A DNA stretch of 64,000 bases from Alphaproteobacteria bacterium (GCA_021776235.1 JAJFGG010000018.1:34962-98961); one strand, 5' to 3'. Shown: positions 44,602 to 54,337, counted from the stretch's first letter. The notes: generated from the letters alone by a model not told the origin. Made by a program: numbers and translations.

Positions 44602-45440
44602 GTCACGACGGGCGTGTCATTGCGGCTGCCCCATTCGGACCAGCTGCCATCGTACAACCGGTTGGCTTCATGGCCCAGGCTGCGAAGTCCCAGCAGCAGA
44701 ACAGCCGCCGATACGCCGGAACCGCAGGAGGTAACAATTGGCCTGTCCAGATCTACGCCGGCCGCGGTGAACAATGCCCGCAATTGCTCGTCGTCACGCA
44801 AGGTGCCATCCGCCTGCAGCAATTTGTCGTAAGGCAGATTAAGCGCGCCGGGCATATGGCCCGAACGCATGCCCGCGCGCGGCTCTGGTACGGAACCGTC
44901 AAATCGCCCTGCCGCGCGGGCATCCAAAATTTGTTCGCTACCGCCATCTTCGATCAGGGTTAAGACCTGCTCGATAGAGCGGATCATCTCCTCGTTATAT
45001 TCGGCATGGAAGTGCGCGGGCTTTGGCGCCGCTATGACATTTTCCACCGCGCGGCCCTCGGCCCGCCATTTGCCAATTCCGCCATCCAGCACCGCGACCT
45101 TTTTGTGGCCAAAGGCGCGGAACATCCACCAGACCCGACAGGCGCCGGTCAACTTGCCGCCATCGTAGGTTATGACCGTATCGCCGTTGCTGATGCCCAT
45201 GGCGCTGACGGCATCGCCGAAGGCTTCGGCGGCAGGGAACATATGCGGTGAGGCGCTATTTGGGGCGCAAACCACATCTATGTTGAAGCGTTGGGCGCCT
45301 GGTATATGAGCCGCGGCGTATTCCGCGTCTGCGTCCCGTTGTTCGGCAGGCAGATAGAAAGAGCCATCCAGAATTTTGATGTCGCCCTGCTCAGGACGCT
45401 CGGCCAGCCAGTCGGTGGAAACAACATGCGTATTATTCAT
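44598..45440 (-). CDS. sseA: 3-mercaptopyruvate sulfurtransferase (two rhodanese domains)
   Basis: A 280-aa protein with an inactive N-terminal rhodanese domain ('DTVITYDGGKLTGACRVWWMF') and a C-terminal active one whose loop reads 'TSCGSGVSAAVL' (about 238-249); the CG(S/T)G(V/T) loop is diagnostic for mercaptopyruvate rather than thiosulfate sulfurtransferases. It transfers sulfur from 3-mercaptopyruvate to thiols or cyanide. TTGAGGG precedes the ATG. It follows alaX-type and cysK genes, making a sulfur/cysteine-related run. Confidence 0.9.
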   Translation of the reverse strand: MNNTHVVSTDWLAERPEQGDIKILDGSFYLPAEQRDADAEYAAAHIPGAQRFNIDVVCAPNSASPHMFPAAEAFGDAVSAMGISNGDTVITYDGGKLTGACRVWWMFRAFGHKKVAVLDGGIGKWRAEGRAVENVIAAPKPAHFHAEYNEEMIRSIEQVLTLIEDGGSEQILDARAAGRFDGSVPEPRAGMRSGHMPGALNLPYDKLLQADGTLRDDEQLRALFTAAGVDLDRPIVTSCGSGVSAAVLLLGLRSLGHEANRLYDGSWSEWGSRNDTPVVT

Positions 45441-45475
45441 TTAAACCCTCAACAAAAATATTGAATCGGTTGTTA

Positions 45476-46189
45476 TTACTCGGAAAATTCAATTGATATG
45501 CGCCGATTCTGTCGACCCTTTTTTTCAATTTTCCGAACCCTGACCGGGCCAATTTCCTTGGTGTTGGCTACGTGGGTGCCGCCGCATGGTTGCAGGTCGC
45601 AGCCATCAACGTCGATCAGGCGAACGCGTCCCTGGCCTGCGGGCGGCTTTACGGACATGGTTTTAACCAGATCCGGCTGTGCCGCCAGTTCCGCATCGGA
45701 AATCCAATTGACGTTGACCGGGTGGCCTTGTTCGATCAGTTCATTGAGACGATCGGTAATGGCATCTTTCTCCACGGTCATTTCCGGCATGTCAAAGTCC
45801 AAACGGCCCTTGCCGTCGCTGATCTGTCCACCCGTCACCGGATACTCCACGACCGAGGAGAGTAGGTGCAGGCAGGTATGGATCCGCATGTGACTATGGC
45901 GCTTAGTCCAATCGATGGACGCGGTGACCAGCGCACCAACAGCTGGAACTTCCTGTCCTTCGGCGGGCACATGGACCACATCATCGGCGCCGTCGCCCTT
46001 GACCGCCGTGGCGATCATAATTTCGCTGCCATCAGCCAGGCGCAAGGCACCGGCGTCGCCCGGCTGGCCGCCGCCCGTGGGGTAAAATACGGTGCGATCC
46101 AGTTCGATGCCGCCACGGTCGTTTACGGCCGTAATGGTGGCCTCGCAGCTTTTCGCATAAGGGTCGTCCCGGAACAGTAATGCCGTCAT
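45476..46189 (-). CDS. alanyl-tRNA editing protein (AlaX family)
   Basis: A 237-aa stand-alone editing domain. The four zinc ligands are visible: HxxxH in 'MRIHTCLHLLSS' (about 101-112; with the preceding 'KRHSH') and CxxxH in 'QPCGGTHVANTKEIG' (about 200-214). It hydrolyses mischarged Ser- or Gly-tRNA(Ala). The length fits the longer AlaX-M type with an N-terminal glycine-rich domain. GGGAGG is 6 nt before the ATG. It lies 35 bp upstream of sseA. Confidence 0.9.
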   Translation of the reverse strand: MTALLFRDDPYAKSCEATITAVNDRGGIELDRTVFYPTGGGQPGDAGALRLADGSEIMIATAVKGDGADDVVHVPAEGQEVPAVGALVTASIDWTKRHSHMRIHTCLHLLSSVVEYPVTGGQISDGKGRLDFDMPEMTVEKDAITDRLNELIEQGHPVNVNWISDAELAAQPDLVKTMSVKPPAGQGRVRLIDVDGCDLQPCGGTHVANTKEIGPVRVRKIEKKGRQNRRISIEFSE

Positions 46190-46254
46190 CTAACGCCTCC
46201 CGTTGGGGTAGTATAAAATGTCCGATCGTCAAGCGTTGCCAGACCTTTGGGATG

Positions 46255-47268
46255 CTACTGTCCGTCCCCCGCCATCCAGCTGGGCACAGGCAGGCCCATC
46301 TCGCGCAGGAAGGGCACGTTGAACATCTTGCTTTGATAACGCTGAGCGCCATCACAAAGCAAGGTCACAATCGTGTGCCCCGGCCCTAATTCGCGGCCCA
46401 GACGAACGGCGCCGGCCACATTCACCCCACTGGACGAGCCCAGCACCAGGCCTTCCTCGATAATCAGATCGAAGGCGGTCTGCAGGGCATCCTCGTCCGG
46501 GATCAGAAAGGGCGCATCGACAGTGAGGCCCTCCAGATTGGCGGTAATGCGCCCCTGGCCGATGCCTTCGGTGATCGAGGAACCTTCCGCCTTCAATTCA
46601 CCATTGGCATAATAATTGTACAGCGCGGCACCGGGCGGGTCGGCCAGCCCGATGGTGATTTTGGGGTTCTGTTTTCGCAGATATTGAGCGATGCCCGCCA
46701 GTGATCCCCCTGAACCAACGGCGCAAATAAAGGCATCCAGTTTGCCTTCGGTCTGATGCCAGATTTCCGGACCCGTGGTCGCATAGTGACCTTGTCGATT
46801 GTCCACATTGTCGAACTGGTTGGCCCAGATCGCACCTTGCGGGTGGTTGGCGGCAATTTCCGCCGCCAGACGGCCGGAGTATTTGATGTAATTATTATCG
46901 TCCCGGTAGGGCAGTGCCGGCACTTCCCGCAGGTCGGCGCCGCACATGCGTAACATGTCCTTCTTTTCCTGGGTTTGCGTCTCCGGGATCACGATGACCG
47001 TTTTGTAACCGCGCGCGTTGGCCACCAGGGCCAGGCCGATGCCCGTATTGCCGGCCGTGCCTTCGACGATGATGCCGCCGGGTTTCAATTCTCCCCTGGC
47101 CTCGGCCGCGCTAACGATGGCCAGGGCCGCCCGATCCTTGACCGAACCGCCGGGATTGAGGAATTCCGCCTTGCCCAATATCTCGCAACCGGTCACTTCC
47201 GAGGCTTTCTTTAGTCGGATGAGCGGTGTGTTACCGATGCTATCGATGAAACCTTGACGTATGTCCAT
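46255..47268 (-). CDS. cysK: cysteine synthase A
   Basis: A 337-aa fold-type II PLP enzyme. The PLP Lys is in 'NPGGSVKDRAAL' (about 39-50), the phosphate loop is 'GTAGNTG' (about 70-76) and its second half 'VGSGGSLAG'. These match O-acetylserine sulfhydrylases, though 'ITEGIGQGRITANLEG' is also seen in cystathionine beta-synthase-like relatives. It makes cysteine from O-acetylserine and sulfide. The editing protein follows 65 bp downstream. Confidence 0.87.
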   Translation of the reverse strand: MDIRQGFIDSIGNTPLIRLKKASEVTGCEILGKAEFLNPGGSVKDRAALAIVSAAEARGELKPGGIIVEGTAGNTGIGLALVANARGYKTVIVIPETQTQEKKDMLRMCGADLREVPALPYRDDNNYIKYSGRLAAEIAANHPQGAIWANQFDNVDNRQGHYATTGPEIWHQTEGKLDAFICAVGSGGSLAGIAQYLRKQNPKITIGLADPPGAALYNYYANGELKAEGSSITEGIGQGRITANLEGLTVDAPFLIPDEDALQTAFDLIIEEGLVLGSSSGVNVAGAVRLGRELGPGHTIVTLLCDGAQRYQSKMFNVPFLREMGLPVPSWMAGDGQ

Positions 47269-47368
47269 GCCCTGACTCCGAGACTACAAATCCTTGATTG
47301 GCGCAGATTATGCCCTTTGCCCGATCACGACAAGTGAATGGACCTTAACCACAAAATTAGTTGTGAAA

Positions 47369-47977
47369 TTATGCCAGCCAGCGCCGGCGAATTTCTGATC
47401 GGTGCAAGGCCAGCCATTGGATTGCGACAATCACCGGGGCGGAATTAATCCGGCCCTCGGCCAGTGCGGCCATGACTTCGGCGAAGGGCAGAACAATGAC
47501 CTTGATATCTTCACCCTCGGCCTCGACACCGTGCACCCCGCCAGCCAAGGATGCATCGGTGCGGGCGCAATAAACCGAGATCTGTTCGCTGATGGCGCCG
47601 GGAGAGGTGTAGCAATCCATGGCGTGGGTGATATCACTCAATTCGATGCCGGCTTCTTCCCGCGCCTCCCGGCGTACCACGGCCTCCAACGCCTCGCCGT
47701 CCTCGATGATGCCGGCCACCACTTCCAGACACCATGGATGATCGCCGCGGGCAAACGGGCCGATCCGGAACTGCTCGATTAGAACGACTTCATCGCGCAC
47801 GGGATCATAAGGCAGAACCAGAATGGCGTGGCCCCGTTCGAGCACCTCGCGACTGATCTCGGCCCCCATGCCGCCCTGATAGAGGGCGTGCCGCAGTCGA
47901 TAGGCGTCAACCCGGTAATAGCCTTGAAAGACCGTACGCTTTTCAAGCACTTCGACTTTGTGCTGCGGATTAGTCAT
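47369..47977 (-). CDS. Nudix hydrolase, ADP-ribose pyrophosphatase type
   Basis: A 202-aa protein started at ATG 47977 (MTNPQHKVEVLEKRTVFQG); this overlaps the antiporter stop by 8 bp and has GGAG about 10 nt upstream. The Nudix box is complete: 'GIIEDGEALEAVVRREAREEAG' in two overlapping parts, including REAREEAG. The N-terminal 'FQGYYRVDAYRLRHALYQGG' is typical for NudF-like enzymes that cleave ADP-ribose to AMP and ribose 5-phosphate. Confidence 0.87.
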   Translation of the reverse strand: MTNPQHKVEVLEKRTVFQGYYRVDAYRLRHALYQGGMGAEISREVLERGHAILVLPYDPVRDEVVLIEQFRIGPFARGDHPWCLEVVAGIIEDGEALEAVVRREAREEAGIELSDITHAMDCYTSPGAISEQISVYCARTDASLAGGVHGVEAEGEDIKVIVLPFAEVMAALAEGRINSAPVIVAIQWLALHRSEIRRRWLA

Positions 47978-49259
47978 GGCCTCGTGCTCCATCGCGCTCA
48001 CCGCCGTTGTCTGGCACGACCCATCGCACCAGACGACCAATGGTCAGACCCTGGACCAGAATTGAAAAGACCACGACGGCGTAACAAACCGTGACAATGG
48101 CGTCCTTCTCTTGCGATGCCGGCAGCGAAAGCGCCAGGGCCACCGAGATACCGCCGCGCAAGCCTCCCCAGGTCAAAACGGGGATTGCCCCCTTGGTGAA
48201 ATCCCGCCACAGGCCCATCAAGCCAATGGGAATGGACACTGCAACGAAGCGGGCGCTCAGCACAAGGGGAATGGCAATCAGGGCAGCCCACAGCAGACCC
48301 GGCTTGGTCGAGATCAGGACCACTTCCAGGCCGATCAGCAGGAACAGCACGGCGTTCAGAATTTCGTCGATCAAGGTCCAGAAATTTGTCAGGTGACTGC
48401 GCGTGGTTTCGCTCATGGCCAGACGGGTGCCGTGGTTGCCGATCAACAGGCCGGCCACGACGACGGCGATCGGACCCGAGGTGTGGAGTAGATGCGCCAC
48501 TTCATATGTGACCGTAACCAGGGCCAGGGTAATGATCACTTCCAGATTGTATTCATCTATGGAACGCAGGGCCCAAAAGGCGACGGTGCCCGCGGCAAGC
48601 CCCAGGGCGGCCCCGCCCAGGGCCTCCTGCAGGAACAGAATTCCAATTCCGGCGGGATCCAAGGCGGCGCCCTGACCGTCATTAGTAGCCATGGCCAACA
48701 GGATAATGAAAACAACTACGCCCACGCCGTCATTGAACAGGCTTTCGCCAGCGATCTTGGCTTCCAGACTGGGAGGGACCTTGGCCGTTTTCAGGATGCC
48801 CAGGACCGCTACCGGATCAGTGGGTGAAATCAAGGCGCCAAACAGCAGGCAATATATCCAGGGCACTGCTAAGTCAAAGAAGTCAAAGACCAGCCAGATG
48901 CCGCCGCCAATTAATGCCGTCGACAACAGCAGGCCCCCCGTGGCCATGGCCGCGATAGACCAGCCCCGGCGTGCCAACAAGGCCAAGTCTACGTGCAAGG
49001 CACCGGCAAACAGCAGGAAACCCAACATGCCGTGCATCAGCGCGGCGGTAAAATCTATCTCGATCAGGGCCGCGCGCAATCCGGGCCCAACCCCCCAACC
49101 CGGCACCAGGCCATCAATGGCCAAGGCGCCCAAGGAGGCGGCCATGGCGATCAGTACAAGGCCAATCGTACGGGGCAGGCGCAAAAACCGGTGGTTCAGA
49201 TAGCCGAACACGGCGGCGAGACCCAGCAACGTGGCAATATCGCGGGAGAGGTGTTCCAT
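47970..49259 (-). CDS. Na+/H+ antiporter, CPA1/NhaP family
   Basis: A 429-aa integral membrane protein with about 12 hydrophobic segments. The CPA1 motifs 'ISPTDPVAVLGILK' and 'GESLFNDGVGVVVFI', which hold the ion-binding Asn-Asp pair, are clear. It exchanges Na+ or K+ for H+ at the inner membrane. It is in a row with the Sel1-type gene (33 bp upstream) and the Nudix gene (overlapping). Confidence 0.9.
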   Translation of the reverse strand: MEHLSRDIATLLGLAAVFGYLNHRFLRLPRTIGLVLIAMAASLGALAIDGLVPGWGVGPGLRAALIEIDFTAALMHGMLGFLLFAGALHVDLALLARRGWSIAAMATGGLLLSTALIGGGIWLVFDFFDLAVPWIYCLLFGALISPTDPVAVLGILKTAKVPPSLEAKIAGESLFNDGVGVVVFIILLAMATNDGQGAALDPAGIGILFLQEALGGAALGLAAGTVAFWALRSIDEYNLEVIITLALVTVTYEVAHLLHTSGPIAVVVAGLLIGNHGTRLAMSETTRSHLTNFWTLIDEILNAVLFLLIGLEVVLISTKPGLLWAALIAIPLVLSARFVAVSIPIGLMGLWRDFTKGAIPVLTWGGLRGGISVALALSLPASQEKDAIVTVCYAVVVFSILVQGLTIGRLVRWVVPDNGGERDGARGHD

Positions 49260-49292
49260 GACATTAGTCTCCTGGCCGTCGCCTGATTGCGT

Positions 49293-51068
49293 TCATTGCT
49301 CGGCGTCTTTTGCAAAAGGCGCCAGCGACAGCACCGGGTCTCCATTTACCGTCAGCTGTCCGTCTGGATGCACAGCAAGAATAAACAATTGTCCGGCTCC
49401 GCCGTTGATGGGTTTGCCTTTTTCGATCAAGGCCGACAGGGGAGCCACCATATGGTCGACCAGGGCCGCTTTTCCGGAGTCCTGTTGCACGGCGGCAAGC
49501 AGTTTTTGCAATCCCGAGACGCGCAGTTCTCCGTCACCGACGATGCCGGCTTCCGCCGCGCCGTCCGCCAGTAGATTGGCCGACATGGCGATGTCGTAAT
49601 CCTGGGCGGTGATTTTGGCGTGTTTCAGGCGGAAACTGGCGGCGGCAGCGCTCAATTCCTTGCGCAGGCGTTTGAATACCTCGGGGCCAGAGCTAAATTT
49701 GCCCAGTAAAGCCAATTCGATCACGGCTGCAAGGCCAACATTGACGACGGTTTCGCTGGGAATATTCTCCAACGCAACGGCAATATCCAGATCCCGCGGC
49801 ACCATGCCATCGGGCGCGGCGCCGCCGGTGCCTGTAAGGCCATGATGGCTGGTGGTCACCGCGAGGTTCAACATATGGCCGTCGTCACTGCTGGAAAGGT
49901 TCAGGCCGTAATCGGCTTGTTCCAGGCGGAATTCGCCTTGCCCGGGGTGCCGCAAGGCAAGTTTGTTTATTTTGCCCCGCAGGCCGAAACCGTTCGCCAG
50001 GCCCAATATCTGTTGCAATGTCGGATTGTCGCCCAGTTTGGCTTGGTTTTTTGCCCCGGCCCGAGCCGAGCCCTCGTAATAGACGGACAGATCCAGGCCG
50101 CGCAGCTCCATATCCAGGCTGAAGTGGCCCAATCGCAGCGTGGAATTCCCGCCATTGGTCATGACTACGTTGGTCAGGGTGATGCGCATGGGCCCGCTCC
50201 ACAGGCCCTTATCTTCCGGCACCGCCGCCTGTACCAGAACTTCGCCAATACGGCCCATCTCGCCCCCGGCCTCAAGCGAAAGGACCAATTCAGCCAAGCG
50301 GAACTCGAACTCCGTACTGGTCGCCAACTGGCGGTCCCAACGCAACTTCGCGAGACGCCTGGCAATGGCGATCGTCCCTTTGGACCCGTCCGCTTTGCGA
50401 AAGCGCATGTTGCCGGGCAGGGCCAAGGTAATATTATCATACCGCGCGTCCAGGCGCCGCACATGGGCGACCACGGTGCCAATGTCGAAGACAGCGCCAT
50501 CCGCGGCGTGGATCACGATATCAGGGACCGTCACCTCGATGGCATCGGCCAACTGCGCCGCCCGCAAGTCGCCATGCTCCAAGGCCCCGTCCTTGGCGAT
50601 TTTGCCGGCGATTTGCTGCAACAAATCCCCGACCGCCCCTTCGATGCGTTGCAACTCTGTCGTTTGACCGCTGCCCTTGCGCTGCTTCGTGACCTGCCGA
50701 CGTTTTGTCTGGGCCGCGGCCGTCGCCTTTGCCGTCATTCGTTGCAATTTTTGTAGCAACCGTTGACCCGGTTTGTAGCCCTGTGCGGCGGCCTGGCGGG
50801 CCCATTCCATGGCCTTTTCCAGGTCACGCGGGGCGCCGCGGCCCTTCAGATGCAAAACCGCCATGCTGAACTGCGCCCTGGCATCGCCTTGTTTGGCAAG
50901 GGGCTGCCAGATTGTAAGCGCGCCCGCATAGTCGCCCAGGGAATACAGACGTTGGCCATACAGGAAATCACCGGAATCCGCGGCGGATGGCCCCTGCCAA
51001 GGTGCCAGGACCATGGAGGTTGCCAAGAACGCAGCTACGGCGGTTTTCTTCATGCTACGAATTCTCAA
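49293..51068 (-). CDS. exported Sel1/TPR-repeat protein with large beta-rich C-terminal domain
   Basis: A 591-aa protein. I keep the TTG at 51068 because AGGAG lies 6 nt before it; the next ATG (51053) has no site. The signal peptide ends near 'GPSAAD'. Two Sel1-like repeats follow (about 35-100: 'YSLGDYAGALTIWQPLAKQGDARAQFSMAVLHL' in two parts, 'KAMEWARQAAAQGY'). A basic linker (about 110-135) leads to about 450 residues of alternating short strands, with 'LTVNGDPVLSLAP' at the end, reminiscent of AsmA/DUF945/DUF2125-type periplasmic proteins. Function unknown; an envelope role is an inference. Confidence 0.7.
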   Translation of the reverse strand: MRIRSMKKTAVAAFLATSMVLAPWQGPSAADSGDFLYGQRLYSLGDYAGALTIWQPLAKQGDARAQFSMAVLHLKGRGAPRDLEKAMEWARQAAAQGYKPGQRLLQKLQRMTAKATAAAQTKRRQVTKQRKGSGQTTELQRIEGAVGDLLQQIAGKIAKDGALEHGDLRAAQLADAIEVTVPDIVIHAADGAVFDIGTVVAHVRRLDARYDNITLALPGNMRFRKADGSKGTIAIARRLAKLRWDRQLATSTEFEFRLAELVLSLEAGGEMGRIGEVLVQAAVPEDKGLWSGPMRITLTNVVMTNGGNSTLRLGHFSLDMELRGLDLSVYYEGSARAGAKNQAKLGDNPTLQQILGLANGFGLRGKINKLALRHPGQGEFRLEQADYGLNLSSSDDGHMLNLAVTTSHHGLTGTGGAAPDGMVPRDLDIAVALENIPSETVVNVGLAAVIELALLGKFSSGPEVFKRLRKELSAAAASFRLKHAKITAQDYDIAMSANLLADGAAEAGIVGDGELRVSGLQKLLAAVQQDSGKAALVDHMVAPLSALIEKGKPINGGAGQLFILAVHPDGQLTVNGDPVLSLAPFAKDAEQ

Positions 51069-51425
51069 TGGGCTCCTAATGGCGCAGTTTGGTATACGCC
51101 CACGATTTCATTGCAACCCACTCCTAGCATAAATTACCCGTGGCCCAGGCAAAGGGAATTTTGTCTTGCAACAGGTGTGCGGTGGAGATCGCCAATTCAT
51201 GGACATGGCTGGTTAAGCCCCCGGGTCTCTAATTGAAACGGGAATTGGTTTGTATTGTTCTGATTTGGCACAAATTGTCTGATCGCCAGACGGCAAAATA
51301 GCGGTTAACGGCGACCGAATGATCTCGATCGAAGTGGCACGGATCCTGCAACCAGATCTGAGCCTGCTGGCGATGGGTTAACCGCCAAGCGAGGTTGCGG
51401 CAGCAGTTAGCAAGGAGTAAGCACC
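51069..51425. other. 357-bp intergenic region
   Basis: The region separates the minus-strand Sel1-type gene from a short plus-strand gene and should contain both promoters. A 20-codon frame at 51317-51379 (MISIEVARILQPDLSLLAMG) has no convincing binding site and is not called. I see no terminator or RNA gene. Confidence 0.4.
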
Positions 51426-51533
51426 ATGGGAACTTCAACAGTCGAGCATTCACAGCCGATTTTCTTTATGGTTGCAACAGGTTGGCTTATTTCGATCGGC
51501 GGTCTGGCTGGTATGTGGCACCTGTTGACCTGA
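51426..51533 (+). CDS. 35-aa single-helix membrane peptide
   Basis: The frame encodes MGTSTVEHSQPIFFMVATGW and a further LISIGGLAGMWHLLT. It is preceded by AAGGAG 8 nt from the ATG, one of the best binding sites in the window, and it has one hydrophobic segment of about 20 residues ending in a Trp-His interface. I know no family. Such short single-helix proteins often attach to larger membrane complexes; nothing here says which. Confidence 0.5.
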   Translation: MGTSTVEHSQPIFFMVATGWLISIGGLAGMWHLLT

Positions 51534-51560
51534 TCGCAATGGCAATAGCCTAAGCCTGTT

Positions 51561-53099
51561 TTAGTTGCCAGACACCCGCCTTTCGTGGCCTTCCCAATAG
51601 GGCTCGCGCAGCACTTTGCGCTGTATTTTCCCGACTGCGCTTTTGGGCAACGGTTCGGTGGTCAGGACAATCTCCTTTGGCCGTTTGTAGGACCCCAATC
51701 GATCGACGCACAACTGGGCCAGTGCCTCGGCACTGACGGCGGCCCCATTTGCCATGGTGCAGACCGCCAGAGGGGCTTCGCCCCAGCGCTCGTCAGGGAC
51801 CGCAAATACGGCCGCTTCTACAACGTCGGCATGGCCGCACAGGACGTTTTCCAGTTCCGCGGGATAGATATTGAAACCTCCCGAAACGATCATGTCTCCG
51901 GCCCGGTCCAACAGATAGACATAACCGTTGCGGTCAATCTTGCCGATATCGCCGGTCAGGACCCAGCCATCGACCATTCGCTCGGCCGTGCCTGCCGCGT
52001 CCTCCCAAAAGCCGGCCATCTGACCGTCGCAGCGCAAGGCGATTTGTCCTTCCTTGCCCTGGGGCAGAGGCAGGTTGTCGTCGTCCCAAATTTCCACATC
52101 AGCAAATGGCAAAGGCAGGCCACACGAGCGCAAGGGCTCTGACCCTTCAATTTCGGCGAACCATTGACCGGGACCCATCATGGTGACGGGAACCGCTTCT
52201 GTTTGGCCATAACCTTGCCAAAGCACATCGCCGAAAATCTCCCGCGCCGCCAGTGCGGTCGCATCGGTGATAGGGGCAGCGCCCACCTGCATGCATTTCA
52301 GTTTGGAAAAATCACGGTTTCCTGCTTGCGGGTCACGGTTCATCAGGTTCAACATGGCCGGAACGACAAAGAGGTATTGGATTGGCTCTTTTTCAATGCA
52401 GTCCATGGCGGCTATGGGGTCAAAATGATCCAGCAACACATTGCAGGCGCCGCTGAGCCACATGGGTACGAACAGATAACCCGAACCGTGGCTGATGGGC
52501 GCCATGTGCAGGCATTTGTCACCGGGTTCGATGGCTGGGAACAAATAGGTCCAATCGCGGCCTGCCGCCAGCCAGGCCCGGTGGGTATAGGCGACGCCCT
52601 TGGGCAATCCGGTGGTGCCGCCAGTGTGACGGATAATAAAATAATCATCGGCATCGAGCGCTATATTGGGGTCGTCGTCGGGAAATTGGGCCAACCAGTC
52701 TTCGTAGCCGCCATCGCGGGCAATAATCCGTTCCAGGGCGGGAAGTTCTTCCACAAGGCCAGCCAGTTCGCCGGCGTATTTCTGTGCCGCAATGACCGCC
52801 CGACAACCTGTATGGCCCAGCATATGGGCATGGGTTTCTTGTTGATTGCGGGGGTAGAGAGGTACGCGTACCAGATTGGCGACAGCGGCGGCGACAAAGA
52901 AGTCCACCGCCGGAACGCCATTGTCTTCCAGGGATCCAACCCGGTCCCCGGGCCTCAGCCCCATGCCCAACAAGGCGTTGGCCAGGCGCAGGCCGCGCTG
53001 CCAAGCCTGCGCGAACGTAAGACTCCGCTGACCATGAATAATGGCTACCCGATCGCTGTTGAATTTGACGGCCCGATGCATTAACGCGCGCACATCCAT
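51561..53099 (-). CDS. AMP-dependent acyl-CoA synthetase/ligase
   Basis: A 512-aa ANL-superfamily ligase started at ATG 53099 (MDVRALMHRAVKF), which has GAAGGAAA about 9 nt upstream. The motifs are 'TGGTTGLPKGV' (P-loop, about 163-173), 'GYGQTEAVPV', 'GWVLTGDIGKIDRNGYV' (hinge Asp), 'DMIVSGGFNIYPAELE' and 'KSAVGKIQRKVLR' with the catalytic Lys. It activates a carboxylic acid to its CoA thioester; fatty or aromatic acids are both possible. Confidence 0.9.
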   Translation of the reverse strand: MDVRALMHRAVKFNSDRVAIIHGQRSLTFAQAWQRGLRLANALLGMGLRPGDRVGSLEDNGVPAVDFFVAAAVANLVRVPLYPRNQQETHAHMLGHTGCRAVIAAQKYAGELAGLVEELPALERIIARDGGYEDWLAQFPDDDPNIALDADDYFIIRHTGGTTGLPKGVAYTHRAWLAAGRDWTYLFPAIEPGDKCLHMAPISHGSGYLFVPMWLSGACNVLLDHFDPIAAMDCIEKEPIQYLFVVPAMLNLMNRDPQAGNRDFSKLKCMQVGAAPITDATALAAREIFGDVLWQGYGQTEAVPVTMMGPGQWFAEIEGSEPLRSCGLPLPFADVEIWDDDNLPLPQGKEGQIALRCDGQMAGFWEDAAGTAERMVDGWVLTGDIGKIDRNGYVYLLDRAGDMIVSGGFNIYPAELENVLCGHADVVEAAVFAVPDERWGEAPLAVCTMANGAAVSAEALAQLCVDRLGSYKRPKEIVLTTEPLPKSAVGKIQRKVLREPYWEGHERRVSGN

Positions 53100-53170
53100 G
53101 CCTGGGTTTCCTTCTACAAGATTGGTTTTGTAGGCAGAATAACAGCCTCTGGGACTGCGGCAAACGACCA

Positions 53171-54337
53171 TTACCGCGGCGTCCGGCGACCCTGCCAACA
53201 GAGCCACAGCAGACAACTTGCCAAAAGCAGCGGCCATAGGGAAATCTGGTTATAACGCGCCAGCAGCCATAACGCGATCGGTGCCAACCATAATAATCCC
53301 AGAATAAAGCGGCCACCCGGACCCGTGTCGCCCCGGTCGAGCCACAAAATGGCGAATATAAGCACCACCAAGTCATAGAAAAAGGCGTATGGAGTGGCGA
53401 GAAACGTGGCGAACAGCAAAGCTGAAGAGCGCAAAGGCAGCGATGCGCCCCGGCGATACAGATAGATCATCACCGAAATGGCCAAAATCGCTGAAATGCC
53501 TTGTCCGCCATAGGCCAACGGCACTTCTGCGCCCAGCGAGCGCAAGGCGGCAAACACCGTGGGCATTTTGGCCCAGTGGTCGCTGCCATACGCCAACGCC
53601 TCGGCTGCGGCCGGTGCTGCTTGCAGAAAGGCTGCCCAGGGCGCGACGCCGAAGAGCATCAGGCTTAGGGCCGAAACGGCCAGGGCGCTGGCCAGCGCGG
53701 CGGCAATGGTCCGCCATTCGCCCATGGCCAGCAGCGCGAAGGGTACGGCGGCAAGGAGATGCGGCTTATATACCAAAAGGCCAAACAAGACACCGGCCAG
53801 GACGGGACGACGGTCCAGAACCACGAGGCCGCCGCCCAGAAATGCGGCGCTGAGGGCTCCGTTCTGGCCAACCAGCATGTTGTTGATGGTGGCGGGAAAA
53901 ACCAGGGCGGCAAATAACGCTTTCGGCCTTTCTCCCATGGCGGCGACGGCGGCCGCCAATAGGGCCAATTGTCCCACCATCCAGACCGCAAAGGCCGAAA
54001 TATAGGGTAGGCTGGCCAGCGGCGCGGCGACCAGCAGCAATGTCGGCGGGTACAGCCAGGGCAAATAATGCGCGGAAGCACCAATCACACTGACTTGCGC
54101 CGCGCGCAGCGCTGGCCAATCGAAAATTGCCGCTGCCTCGCCGGCCTGGGCGAGCAATGATGCGGCGTAATAGATAATAAAATCCGCGCCGGGATTTGGG
54201 CCCTCCAGACGCTGGATAAAGACGTAAAGGCTGATCAAGGCATAGGCGCCGACCAACTCCAGCCATAACAGACGCCCGGCAATTTGACACCATCGCCGGT
54301 AGCGTGGGCCGGGAGGCGAACCTGGCGGTCCGGTCAA
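53171..54337 (-). CDS. polytopic glycosyltransferase, GT87 (DUF2029) family
   Basis: A 388-aa membrane protein with about ten hydrophobic helices. 'NPGADFIIYYAASLLAQAGEAAAIFDW' carries the Asp typical of the first periplasmic loop in GT-C enzymes, and 'LPWLYPPTLLLVAAPLASLPY' and 'GLLVYKPHLLAAVPFALLA' match DUF2029/GT87 proteins, which use polyprenyl-phosphate sugars as donors. The start is probably TTG 54337 with AGAGG 5 nt upstream. The acceptor is unknown. Confidence 0.82.
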   Translation of the reverse strand: MTGPPGSPPGPRYRRWCQIAGRLLWLELVGAYALISLYVFIQRLEGPNPGADFIIYYAASLLAQAGEAAAIFDWPALRAAQVSVIGASAHYLPWLYPPTLLLVAAPLASLPYISAFAVWMVGQLALLAAAVAAMGERPKALFAALVFPATINNMLVGQNGALSAAFLGGGLVVLDRRPVLAGVLFGLLVYKPHLLAAVPFALLAMGEWRTIAAALASALAVSALSLMLFGVAPWAAFLQAAPAAAEALAYGSDHWAKMPTVFAALRSLGAEVPLAYGGQGISAILAISVMIYLYRRGASLPLRSSALLFATFLATPYAFFYDLVVLIFAILWLDRGDTGPGGRFILGLLWLAPIALWLLARYNQISLWPLLLASCLLWLCWQGRRTPR

